Assembly (NCBI GenBank): GCA_013361975.1
Contig: JABFXB010000499.1
Coordinates: 1-5,462 of the forward strand
Source of the DNA: Dermatophilaceae bacterium
Lineage (GTDB): Bacteria; Actinomycetota; Actinomycetes; Actinomycetales; Dermatophilaceae
Reading direction: 5' to 3'
Length of the DNA: 5,462 nucleotides
Part shown: piece after piece, positions 1-5,462 of the stretch
How positions within the stretch are numbered: position 1 is the first letter of the stretch
Layout of the letters: each line of letters starts with the position of its first letter
The notes under the pieces: generated by a model
Seen by the model: only the letters and a program-made list of their open reading frames with translations
The model's database searches: none
What the model was told of the DNA's origin: nothing
Made by a program: the position numbers and the translations under genes

Positions 1-2
1 GA

Positions 3-203
3 TCAGAGAGCGCGGACGCGCATCGCCTGCGGGCCCTTGGGGCCCTGCTCGACGTCGAACTCGACGGCCTGGTTCTCCTCGAGGCTGCGGTAGCCGTTGC
101 CCTGGATCTCCGAGTAGTGAACGAAGACATCGGGACCCTCGGTCGGGGCGATGAAGCCGAAGCCCTTCTCCGAGTTGAACCACTTGACAGTACCCTGCGC
201 CAT
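3..203 (-). CDS. CspA-family cold-shock protein (66 aa)
   Basis: This small protein is a single cold-shock domain, a five-stranded OB-fold that binds single-stranded RNA or DNA in the cytoplasm. Family members act as RNA chaperones that melt mRNA structure. The sequence opens MAQGTVKWFN and carries RNP1 KGFGFI (residues 13-18) and RNP2 VFVHY (26-30), with the nucleic-acid-stacking aromatics W8, F15, F17, F27, H29 and Y30 present. It ends VEQGPKGPQAMRVRAL, a tail style common in actinobacterial Csp proteins. The 66-residue length is normal. The frame is open to an ATG at 236, which would add MASPLNLKEPV. I chose 203 because the family starts there and a good SD (GAAGGAG) lies 6 nt upstream. 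The stop (TGA) is at 5-3, so the gene is complete. It is separated from helY by about 200 nt and probably has its own promoter. Which Csp paralogue it is, and whether it is cold-induced, cannot be told. Confidence 0.96.
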   Translation of the reverse strand: MAQGTVKWFNSEKGFGFIAPTEGPDVFVHYSEIQGNGYRSLEENQAVEFDVEQGPKGPQAMRVRAL

Positions 204-209
204 GACTGG

Positions 210-216
210 CTCCTTC
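210..216 (-). promoter_or_regulatory. Shine-Dalgarno of the cold-shock gene
   Basis: Read on the minus strand, GAAGGAG lies 6 nt upstream of the ATG at 203. It fixes the start there; under that choice the ATG at 236 lies in the leader. The site is part of a longer stretch (220 to 209) that can pair with an upstream segment, described as a separate feature. Confidence 0.85.
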
Positions 217-230
217 AGGTTGAGAGGTGA

Positions 231-250
231 GGCCACCCGGTCGGGAGGCC
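231..250 (-). other. Small hairpin in the cold-shock leader
   Basis: Bases 231-234 (GGCC) pair with 247-250, and 236-238 pair with 243-245, with one A/A mismatch on the plus strand (235/246) and a 4-nt loop. It lies between the two arms of the possible SD-hiding duplex and could shorten the effective loop of that structure. Its function is unknown. Confidence 0.4.
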
Positions 251-277
251 CCGTGTCGAAAGGCGCAACCCTTCAGA

Positions 278-315
278 CCTGAAGAAACTGCGCTCGCTGG
301 TCGTTCCTGCGAGCG
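278..315 (-). terminator. Candidate terminator hairpin after helY
   Basis: On the minus strand CGCTCGC (315 to 309) and GCGAGCG (297 to 291) form a perfect 7-bp stem with six G-C pairs and an 11-nt loop. CAGTTTCTTC (290 to 281) follows directly and gives a short, interrupted U-rich tail. It lies about 95 nt past the helY stop and is the best terminator candidate for the operon. The tail is weak for a classical Rho-independent terminator. The same stem could instead be part of the 5' leader of the cold-shock mRNA if that transcript begins upstream of it. Confidence 0.4.
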
Positions 316-395
316 TGCGAACACGAGCACCAAAACGTCGACGGTCCGCCCACAGTAGCCGACGAGGGGCGATCTCGACGATTCGCGAGCTCCCT

Positions 396-422
396 GTCGA
401 GGCGGTCCTAGTCGAGGCGGTC
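396..422 (-). repeat. 12-nt direct repeat flanking the helY stop codon
   Basis: GTCGAGGCGGTC occurs at 396-407 and again at 411-422 on the plus strand. The three bases between (CTA) are the complement of the TAG stop of helY. The period is 15 nt, so the copies are in the same frame: helY ends Asp-Arg-Leu-Asp, and the first four codons after the stop would again read Asp-Arg-Leu-Asp. This looks like a small tandem duplication by slippage. The repeat is directly visible; its origin is inferred. Confidence 0.75.
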
Positions 423-3263
423 GGCCGCCACGACGCCGCGGAGCACGCCGTCGCTCGCCCTCCGGGCCGTCGTGGACAGCTCGGGGTCGGCCGCGTCGGT
501 CAGCTGCCCGAGCAGGTCGATGACCTGCTTGCACCGCCGCACGAAGTCACCCGCCGCGAGGTCGGTGCCGCGCAGCACGTCCTCGAGCCGCTGCCCGCTC
601 GCCCACCGGTGCATCGCCCACGCGATCCCGCCGTCCGGCATACCGGTGCGGGGAAGGGTCAGGGCGCCCTCGGCGTCCTCGAGGTCCGACCAGATCGTGA
701 TCATCCGGTCGTACGCCTCGCGCACGTCGTCGTTGGGCCAGCGCGGCGTGAGGCCACCCTCCTCGCGCCTCGGCTCGTGCACGAGCGTGGAGACGACGGC
801 AGCGAGGGACGGTGCGTCGAGGCGCCGCCACGTGCCCTCGCGCAGGCACTCTGCGGCGAGGAGGTCCTTCTCCGTGTAGAGCTGGCGCAGCCGGTCGCCG
901 TCGGCGGTGACCGACTCGCCGCCGTCACCGAGGTAGCCCATCTCGACGAGGAGGTCGCAGATGCGGTCGAACGTCTTGGCGACGGAGTTGGTGCGGCCGT
1001 CGATCTTGCGCTGCAGCCCGTCGGTCTCGCGCCGCAGCCGCCACCAGCGCTCGGCCCAGCGCGCGTGGTTCTCGCGGTCGGGGCAGCGGTGGCACGGGTG
1101 TGCCTTCAGTCGGCGACGCAGTTCGTCGACACGGTCGTCGGACGGGTCGGGCTCGGCCGCCCTCCGGCGGGGCGGCGGGTCGTGCGGCATCGTGGCGCGG
1201 AGGGTGGCCGCGAGGTCGCGACGGGCCTTGGGGTTACGCGCGTTGAACTGCTTCGGCACCCGCATCGACCCCAGCGGCTCGATGGCCGAGGGCACGTCGT
1301 GGAGCGTGAGCCGACGCAGCTGGTGGTCCTCGGTGACGACGGCCGGAGAGGCGGCCTCACCCTTGCCGCCCCGGTTCGGCATGACGACGACCGCGAGCCC
1401 ACTGTGCCGGCCGGCCGGGATGCGCACGATGTCGCCGATCCGCAACGACTCCAAGGAGATCGCTGCTGCGGCGCGGGCTGACGCCGACCGCGCCTTCGCG
1501 CCCTCCTTCTCGATCCTGCGGATCTCGTCGCGGATCGCGGCGTACTCGGCGAAGTCGCCGAGGTGACAGCTCATCTGCTCGGCGTAGCCGGCGAGGGCCT
1601 CCTCGTTGCGCCGCACCGTGCGGACGAAGCCGACGACCGCACGGTCGGCCTGAAACTGCGCGAAGGACGTCTCGAGGATCTCGCGGGCGCTCTCACGGCC
1701 GAACTGGCGCACCAGGTTGACGGCCATGTTGTACGTCGGGCGGAAGCTGGAGCGCAGCGGGTAGGTGCGTGTCGAGGCCAGGCCCGCGACGCCGGCCGGG
1801 TCGAGCCCCCGGTTCCAGATGACGACGGCGTGGCCCTCGATGTCGATACCACGGCGGCCCGCTCGGCCGGTGAGCTGGGTGTACTCGGCGGGCGAGATGT
1901 CGACGTGGTTCTCGCCGTTGAACTTCACCAGCTTCTCGAGCACGACCGTGCGGGCCGGCATGTTGATGCCGAGGGCCAGGGTCTCGGTGGCGAACACGGC
2001 CCGGATGCGCCCGGCGGTGAACAGCTCCTCGACGATCTCGCGGAAGGTCGGCAGCATCCCGGCGTGGTGGGCTGCGAAGCCGCGCGAGATGCCGTCGACG
2101 AAGTCCCAGTAGCCGAGCACCGAGAGGTCCTCTTCTGCCAGGCCCTGGATGCGCTCCTCGACGACGCGGCGGTTCGCCTCGCCCTCGGCCTCGGGCACGA
2201 GCCGCATGCCGCTGGAGAGCAGCTGTCCGACGGCCGCGTCGCAGCCGGCCCGGCTGAAGATGAACGTGATCGCCGGCAGCAGCCCCTCGCGCTCCAGGCG
2301 TTCGATGACCTCGGAGCGTGTCGCACCGCCGCCGGGCCTGCCGCCACGCGCGAATCCGCGACCGCCGTCTCCTCCGCCGGGACCGCGTCCCCTGCCGGCG
2401 TCGCTGCCACGGCGGCCCCGACCCGACCAGTCGTCCCCGCCGCGGCCGCCGCGCCCGCCCTTGGGCCGGCCCTTGTCGCGGCCACCGCGGTTGCTCACCC
2501 AGTGGGAGTCCCACGCCCCTCGACCCTCGGTGCCGCGGATCGCGTGGACGAGGTCGGGGTTCACGCTCACGGAGTAGTGCAACGGCGCAGCCCGGAAGTG
2601 CTCGTCGTCCTCGTCGGCGTCGCGCTCCTCGACGAACAGGTCGAAGAGCGTCTGCCCGACCATCATGTGCTGCCACAGCGGCACCGGCCGGTGCTCGGAG
2701 ACGATGACCTCGGTGTCGCCGCGCACCTCACCGAGCCACGCACCGAACTCCTCGGCGTTGCTCACGGTCGCCGAGAGCGAGACGACGCTGACGTCGGGCG
2801 GCAGGTGGATGATGACCTCCTCCCACACGGCTCCGCGGAACCGGTCGGCGAGGTAGTGCACCTCGTCCATGACGACCCAGCCCAGACCGCGCAACGTGGT
2901 CGAGCCGGCATACATCATGTTGCGCAGCACCTCGGTCGTCATCACGACTATGGGGGCCTCGCCGTTGATCGAGGCGTCGCCCGTGAGCAGGCCGACCTGG
3001 TCGGTGCCGTGGCGACGCACGAGGTCGGTGTACTTCTGGTTCGACAGAGCCTTGATCGGCGTCGTGTAGAAGGCCTTCCGTCCGGTGGCCAGTGCCATGT
3101 GCACCGCGAACTCGCCGACGATCGTCTTGCCCGCACCCGTGGGGGCGGCCACGAGCACCCCACGGCCCTCCTCGACGGCCCTGCAGGCCTCGGTCTGGAA
3201 GTCGTCGAGCGGGAAGTCGAACTGTGCCGCGAACTCGGCCAGGCGTGGCCACGAGGGCATCAT
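408..3263 (-). CDS. helY: HelY, Ski2/Mtr4-like DEAD/DEAH-box helicase with DSHCT domain
   Basis: This 951-residue superfamily 2 helicase couples ATP hydrolysis to unwinding of nucleic acid, probably RNA, in the cytoplasm. The first RecA domain has motif I PTGAGKT (41-47), Ia TPIKALSNQK (68-77), II DEVH (133-136) and III SAT (164-166). The second has IV FIFSRAGCD (334-342), AHHAGMLP (398-405), V around ATETLALGINMP (425-436) and VI QLTGRAGRRG (463-472). A DSHCT-type helical region ends the protein (about 780-945). Two features stand out: a Gly/Arg-rich insert at about 259-315 between the RecA domains, and a cysteine/histidine cluster HPCHRCPDRENH (722-733). The length exceeds that of mycobacterial HelY (about 900), and the insert accounts for most of the excess. 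The start overlaps the kinase stop (ATGA), with SD GGAGG 7 nt upstream; the next codon is also ATG. Family homology is clear, but the natural substrate is not known from sequence. Confidence 0.95.
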   Translation of the reverse strand: MMPSWPRLAEFAAQFDFPLDDFQTEACRAVEEGRGVLVAAPTGAGKTIVGEFAVHMALATGRKAFYTTPIKALSNQKYTDLVRRHGTDQVGLLTGDASINGEAPIVVMTTEVLRNMMYAGSTTLRGLGWVVMDEVHYLADRFRGAVWEEVIIHLPPDVSVVSLSATVSNAEEFGAWLGEVRGDTEVIVSEHRPVPLWQHMMVGQTLFDLFVEERDADEDDEHFRAAPLHYSVSVNPDLVHAIRGTEGRGAWDSHWVSNRGGRDKGRPKGGRGGRGGDDWSGRGRRGSDAGRGRGPGGGDGGRGFARGGRPGGGATRSEVIERLEREGLLPAITFIFSRAGCDAAVGQLLSSGMRLVPEAEGEANRRVVEERIQGLAEEDLSVLGYWDFVDGISRGFAAHHAGMLPTFREIVEELFTAGRIRAVFATETLALGINMPARTVVLEKLVKFNGENHVDISPAEYTQLTGRAGRRGIDIEGHAVVIWNRGLDPAGVAGLASTRTYPLRSSFRPTYNMAVNLVRQFGRESAREILETSFAQFQADRAVVGFVRTVRRNEEALAGYAEQMSCHLGDFAEYAAIRDEIRRIEKEGAKARSASARAAAAISLESLRIGDIVRIPAGRHSGLAVVVMPNRGGKGEAASPAVVTEDHQLRRLTLHDVPSAIEPLGSMRVPKQFNARNPKARRDLAATLRATMPHDPPPRRRAAEPDPSDDRVDELRRRLKAHPCHRCPDRENHARWAERWWRLRRETDGLQRKIDGRTNSVAKTFDRICDLLVEMGYLGDGGESVTADGDRLRQLYTEKDLLAAECLREGTWRRLDAPSLAAVVSTLVHEPRREEGGLTPRWPNDDVREAYDRMITIWSDLEDAEGALTLPRTGMPDGGIAWAMHRWASGQRLEDVLRGTDLAAGDFVRRCKQVIDLLGQLTDAADPELSTTARRASDGVLRGVVAADRLD
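2319..2489 (-). other. RGG/GR-rich low-complexity insert encoded within helY
   Basis: Residues about 259-315 of HelY are almost entirely Gly, Arg, Asp, Lys, Ser and Pro, with several RGG and GRG triplets (for example GGRGGRGG at 269-276). The stretch lies between helicase motifs III and IV, in the linker joining the RecA domains, and has no predicted fold. RGG-type segments in other proteins bind RNA non-specifically and are disordered; a similar role here is inference. The frame is uninterrupted and both flanks match helicase sequence, so it is an insert and not an assembly error or a frameshift. Confidence 0.8.
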
Positions 3264-3275
3264 GCGACCACCTCC
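3260..3275 (-). promoter_or_regulatory. ATGA start/stop overlap and SD of helY
   Basis: The helY ATG (3263-3261) and the kinase TGA (3262-3260) share bases, giving ATGA. The SD GGAGG (3275 to 3271), continuing as GGAGGTGG, lies within the last codons of the kinase gene, 7 nt before the first ATG and 10 nt before the second. This arrangement is typical of translational coupling by terminating and re-initiating ribosomes. Confidence 0.8.
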
Positions 3276-4177
3276 GGCTGGTCGAGCGCACGGGTGACGA
3301 CGCGGAGGGCGCCGGGAACGACCTCGGCGTCGATGGGCAGCTCGGCGAACGACTCGCCATCTGCTTGGGACTGGATACCTCTCGCCTCCAAGCGAACTCG
3401 CCGGGCGCGACGGATCTCGACGGCCGGATGGGTGGTGTGCGAGCCGGAGTAGACCTTGGGGAAGACCCGCAGGAAGGCCGGGACCGACAGCGCGTGGACG
3501 ATCATGACGTCGAAGAGCCCGTCGGCCACGTCGGCGTCGGGACAGACGCGCATGCCGCCACCGAAGCTCGTCGTGTTGGCCACGGCCACCAGCATGGCCC
3601 TGGTCTCGGTGCGGTGCCCGTCGAGCTCGACGGCATACGGGATGGGACGGAACACGGGCAGCTCACGCAGCACCGCGAGGTTGTAGCGCATCTGGCCGCG
3701 CGGCCACGTCATGCGCTGGGCGCGCGCGTTGACGACCGCGTCGAACCCGGCTCCCAGCACCCCGCCGAACCACTTCTCGCCCGCGACGCCGTGGCTCACG
3801 CGGCCGAGGTCGACCTCACGGGTGCAGCCGTCGGTGAGCAGGGACACGGCGGCCGTGGCGTCACGCACCGGCAGGCCCAGGTTGCGGGCGAAGTCGTTGC
3901 CGGTGCCGGCCGCCACCACCGCGAGCCGCGTCGAGGAGCCGGCGCACACGTTGACGCCGAGGTGGACCATGCCGTCGCCGCCGACGACCACCACCGTGTC
4001 GACGCCCTCGGAGACCGCGGCCAAGGCCTGCGACCGGGCCTGCTGGTACGTCTCGCCGGAGACATCGACGACGTCGTGACCTGCCTCCGCCAGCAGCCGT
4101 CGGGCCTGGGCGCCCAGCTGCCGCCCGACGCCCTTGCCCGACGTGGGGTTGACGATCAGGGCGACGCGTTGGGGCAC
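3260..4177 (-). CDS. Diacylglycerol kinase-type lipid kinase (DagK/YegS/BmrU family)
   Basis: This 305-residue protein belongs to the DAGK catalytic-domain family, which transfers phosphate from ATP to a lipid hydroxyl at the inner face of the membrane. The likely product is phosphatidic acid from diacylglycerol, feeding phospholipid recycling. Visible motifs are NPTSGKG (10-16), the nucleotide-binding GGDG (66-69), GTGNDFAR (91-98), P213-x-A215 with DG at 219-220, and DGE (273-275), whose Glu matches the proposed catalytic base in bacterial DgkB enzymes. There is no transmembrane segment, as expected for this soluble class and unlike the small integral DgkA. The start is GTG, 9 nt after the tatC stop, with only a weak SD (AGG overlapping that stop), so translation probably depends on coupling to tatC. 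The lipid substrate cannot be read from sequence; relatives act on diacylglycerol, sphingoid bases or other lipids. Confidence 0.92.
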   Translation of the reverse strand: MPQRVALIVNPTSGKGVGRQLGAQARRLLAEAGHDVVDVSGETYQQARSQALAAVSEGVDTVVVVGGDGMVHLGVNVCAGSSTRLAVVAAGTGNDFARNLGLPVRDATAAVSLLTDGCTREVDLGRVSHGVAGEKWFGGVLGAGFDAVVNARAQRMTWPRGQMRYNLAVLRELPVFRPIPYAVELDGHRTETRAMLVAVANTTSFGGGMRVCPDADVADGLFDVMIVHALSVPAFLRVFPKVYSGSHTTHPAVEIRRARRVRLEARGIQSQADGESFAELPIDAEVVPGALRVVTRALDQPEVVA

Positions 4178-4186
4178 ACCCGAAAC

Positions 4187-4993
4187 CTACAGGGGGGACG
4201 GCCGGTCGTCGGGGACGTCCAGCCAGTCGGGCTTGTGCTCCTCCTTGCGGCGGTCGAAGAGGAACGCCAGGCCGACCGAGGCGAAGTAGAGCAGCACCAT
4301 CGGGCTCGCGAGGAAGAGCATCGTGTAGGCGTCGGGCGTCGGCGTCATGATGGCGGCGAACACCAGGATGATCATGACGGCCGGACGCCAACCCTTGAGC
4401 ATCGAGCGCGCCGAGAGGACGCCGATGAGGTTGAGGGCGACGAGGAAGACCGGGAGCAGGAACGCGCAGCCGAACGCGACGATGAACTTGAGGACGAAGT
4501 TGAGGTACTGCGAGCCGTCCTGCAGGTTGTAGGCGCCCACCGGCGTGAAGCCGAGGAGGACCGCGACGGCCTTCGGCACCATGATGAACGCGAAGAAGCA
4601 GCCTGCGAGGAAGAGCGGGACCGCCGCCACGACGAACAGCCGCGAGACCAGCTTCTCCTTCTGCGTGAGGCCAGGGACGATGAAGCGCCAGATCTGGAAG
4701 AGCCAGATCGGGGACGCCAGGATGAGCCCCACGAAGATCGACGTCGTCAGCTGCAGCGCGAACGCGTCGGTCATGTTGGCGAAGTTGATGTTGACGACGC
4801 CGTCGCGTTCGCGGTCGAGGTCGGTGAGCGGCTTCGTCAGCTTCGCGATGATCTGGTTGTAGTAGATCCAGCCGACGACGGCCCCGATGAGGATGGCGAT
4901 CGCGCTGATCGTGATGCGGTTGCGCAGCTCCCGGAGGTGGTCGGCGAGCGACATGCGCCCCTCGGGATCACGCTGCTTGCGGAGGGAGGGCAT
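4187..4993 (-). CDS. tatC: Twin-arginine translocase subunit TatC
   Basis: TatC is the polytopic core of the Tat receptor, which recognises twin-arginine signal peptides and, with TatA, moves folded proteins across the cytoplasmic membrane. The 268 residues show six hydrophobic spans at about 29-45, 78-96, 117-140, 163-190, 202-217 and 223-246. The N-terminal signature SLADHLRELRNRI (15-27) supplies E22 and R24, equivalent to signal-peptide-contacting residues in E. coli. The first periplasmic-to-cytoplasmic loop has FQIWRFIVPGLTQKEK (99-114), with E113 matching E. coli E103. MTPTPD (216-221) precedes the last span. A stop codon lies directly upstream (TGA ATG), so no longer start is possible. 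No clear SD is seen for this ATG. The next in-frame ATG (4954, M14) has a GAGGGG only 3 nt away, too close, and would remove residues usual in relatives. It lies 56 nt downstream of tatA. Confidence 0.97.
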   Translation of the reverse strand: MPSLRKQRDPEGRMSLADHLRELRNRITISAIAILIGAVVGWIYYNQIIAKLTKPLTDLDRERDGVVNINFANMTDAFALQLTTSIFVGLILASPIWLFQIWRFIVPGLTQKEKLVSRLFVVAAVPLFLAGCFFAFIMVPKAVAVLLGFTPVGAYNLQDGSQYLNFVLKFIVAFGCAFLLPVFLVALNLIGVLSARSMLKGWRPAVMIILVFAAIMTPTPDAYTMLFLASPMVLLYFASVGLAFLFDRRKEEHKPDWLDVPDDRPSPL

Positions 4994-5049
4994 TCAGATG
5001 AGTCCGTGCACGAGAGCGAGCAAGGCGGCGGGGCTGGTCGGGCCGAAGG
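4994..5049 (-). other. tatA-tatC spacer
   Basis: This 56-nt spacer holds an 8-bp perfect palindrome, CGTGCACG (5005-5012), about 10 nt upstream of the tatC start. It has no convincing SD, no strong terminator stem and no promoter that I can recognise. The two tat genes are most simply read as co-transcribed. Confidence 0.5.
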
Positions 5050-5433
5050 TCAGAGCGTCGTGTCGCGACGGATGTCGCTCTCGCTGCGGCCCGCGTTGCT
5101 CGAGCTGCTGGACGGCCCGGCCGCGCGCAGGCGGTCGGCCTCGGCACGAGCCTCGGCGGCGCGGCGCTCGGCGTCCGCCAGACGGGCCTCGGCCTCGCGG
5201 CGCTCGGAGGCCCGGCGCTCGGCGTCGGCGTCGTAGGCCTGCCCCTGCACGGTGCTCTGGGAGGCGTCGCTGGGGGCGGGCTTGCCGTCCTTCTTCAGCT
5301 CGTCGACCTCGGACTTGAAGACGCGCGCGGAGCGGCCGAGGCTGCGGGCCATGTCGGGGAGCTTCTTCCAGCCGAACAGGGCGATGAGCACGACCGCGAT
5401 GATGATGAGTTCGGGGGCACCCAGGTTGGGCAT
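5050..5433 (-). CDS. tatA: Twin-arginine translocase pore subunit TatA, with long charged tail
   Basis: TatA oligomerises in the membrane to let folded Tat substrates cross. The 127 residues show the standard plan: a short N-terminal transmembrane helix (about 8-20, PELIIIAVVLIALFG), the FG hinge (20-21), and an amphipathic helix starting WKKLPDMARSLGRSARVFKS (22-41). A charged cytoplasmic tail follows. The FG-x-KKLP-x-MARSLG pattern and the neutral N-terminus fit TatA better than TatB. The tail is long: many TatA proteins end at 80-95 residues, whereas here an Ala/Glu/Arg helix (about 70-105) is built of two 17-residue units. It is followed by a run of five serines and a polar end. The start at 5433 has a strong SD, GAGGAG, 8 nt upstream. 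It is the first gene of the visible operon; in related genomes pafBC lies further upstream, outside this window. Confidence 0.96.
   Translation of the reverse strand: MPNLGAPELIIIAVVLIALFGWKKLPDMARSLGRSARVFKSEVDELKKDGKPAPSDASQSTVQGQAYDADAERRASERREAEARLADAERRAAEARAEADRLRAAGPSSSSSNAGRSESDIRRDTTL
5119..5226 (-). repeat. 17-residue repeat in the TatA tail
   Basis: Residues 70-86 and 87-103 of TatA both begin DAERRA and share an Ala/Glu/Arg pattern. At the DNA level an exact 14-nt match, CGGCGCTCGGCGTC, occurs at 5162-5175 and 5213-5226, 51 nt apart. The region is expected to form a continuous charged helix or coiled coil. The repeat suggests an in-frame duplication. Confidence 0.6.
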
Positions 5434-5441
5434 GGTGATGT

Positions 5442-5447
5442 CTCCTC
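5442..5447 (-). promoter_or_regulatory. Shine-Dalgarno of tatA
   Basis: GAGGAG on the minus strand lies 8 nt before the ATG at 5433 and supports that start. Only 29 nt upstream of the gene are in the window, so the operon promoter cannot be assessed. Confidence 0.8.
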
Positions 5448-5462
5448 GTCGAAAGCCGGCCC

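Larger units (their letters stand above)
209..288 (-). promoter_or_regulatory. Possible mRNA switch hiding the cold-shock SD
   Basis: In the leader of the cold-shock mRNA, the segment 288 to 277 (GUUUCUUCAGGU) is complementary without a gap over 12 nt to 220 to 209 (ACCUGAAGGAGC), counting two G-U pairs. The second segment contains the entire SD. The first segment can instead form a local hairpin, because 284 to 271 reads CUUCAGGUCUGAAG (5-bp stem, 4-nt loop). The heptamer CTGAAGG thus occurs twice, once as the local partner (276 to 270) and once at the SD (218 to 212). Two exclusive folds, one covering the SD, is the architecture of a translational switch. The pairing is seen in the sequence. 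A regulatory role is inferred, and it requires transcription to start upstream of 288. Confidence 0.4.

Noticed and set aside
204..236. Longer cold-shock start at the ATG at 236
   Set aside because: It would add 11 residues absent from the family, and the good SD sits in front of the ATG at 203.
287..307. GGAAC...GTT pair resembling an ECF/SigH-type promoter
   Set aside because: The spacing between the two elements (about 14-15 nt) is shorter than usual for these promoters, and the bases are better explained as loop and stem of the hairpin.
352..380. Possible promoter with TACTGT as -10 element (357 to 352, minus strand)
   Set aside because: It fits the loose TANNNT pattern, but nothing near the right distance resembles a -35 (CGTCGA or GTCGAG). 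Too weak to annotate, although a csp promoter is expected somewhere in 288-407.
374..389. Imperfect palindrome CTCG...CGAG just after helY
   Set aside because: Only 4 bp of stem with an 8-nt loop and no U-rich tail; expected often by chance in this composition.
315..1481. 388-codon plus-strand open frame opposite helY
   Set aside because: It is antisense to clear helicase sequence. Its translation is rich in Arg, Val, Ala and His with no recognisable motif, as expected for a shadow frame in very GC-rich DNA.
1563..3452. 629-codon plus-strand open frame
   Set aside because: It lies opposite the helicase core motifs and runs into the kinase gene. The composition is low-complexity and no family is recognised; the minus-strand frame is unambiguous.
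3092..5236. 714-codon plus-strand open frame spanning three genes
   Set aside because: It crosses the antisense of helY, the kinase gene, tatC and part of tatA. A real gene opposite four conserved ones is very unlikely, and its Asp/Glu/Arg/His-rich translation mirrors codon bias of the opposite strand.

Overview
The window is very GC-rich and carries five genes, all on the minus strand. In transcription order they are tatA, tatC, a lipid-kinase gene, helY and a cold-shock gene. Gene order, the high G+C and the protein sequences point to an actinobacterium, most likely Micrococcales near Intrasporangiaceae/Dermatophilaceae. That family-level placement is inference from recalled protein style and was not searched. 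In Mycobacterium tuberculosis the equivalent block is pafA-pafB-pafC-tatA-tatC-helY. Here a diacylglycerol-kinase-type gene sits between tatC and helY.

Layout from the right: tatA (5433-5050) has a strong Shine-Dalgarno (SD). A 56-nt gap leads to tatC (4993-4187), and a 9-nt gap leads to the kinase gene (4177-3260, GTG start). Its stop overlaps the helY start by 4 nt (ATGA), and helY runs 3263-408. This spacing looks like one operon of four genes. A 204-nt intergenic stretch follows, with a GC-rich hairpin and several smaller inverted repeats. The cold-shock gene (203-3) is last and reads out of the left edge; its stop codon is just inside the window.

TatA and TatC form the twin-arginine translocase, which exports folded proteins. 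The kinase is expected to phosphorylate a lipid such as diacylglycerol at the membrane. HelY is a Ski2/Mtr4-like superfamily 2 helicase, probably acting on RNA. The cold-shock protein is a small single-strand nucleic-acid chaperone. The operon is conserved, but the sequence shows no single pathway joining all its products.

I see no mobile element, CRISPR array, tRNA or rRNA, and no clearly new multi-gene system. The points most worth a second look are a possible mRNA switch that could hide the cold-shock SD, an RGG/GR-rich insert between the two RecA domains of HelY, a 15-nt tandem duplication across the helY stop codon, and a repeated charged helix in the TatA tail. Several very long plus-strand open frames are shadows of the minus-strand genes.
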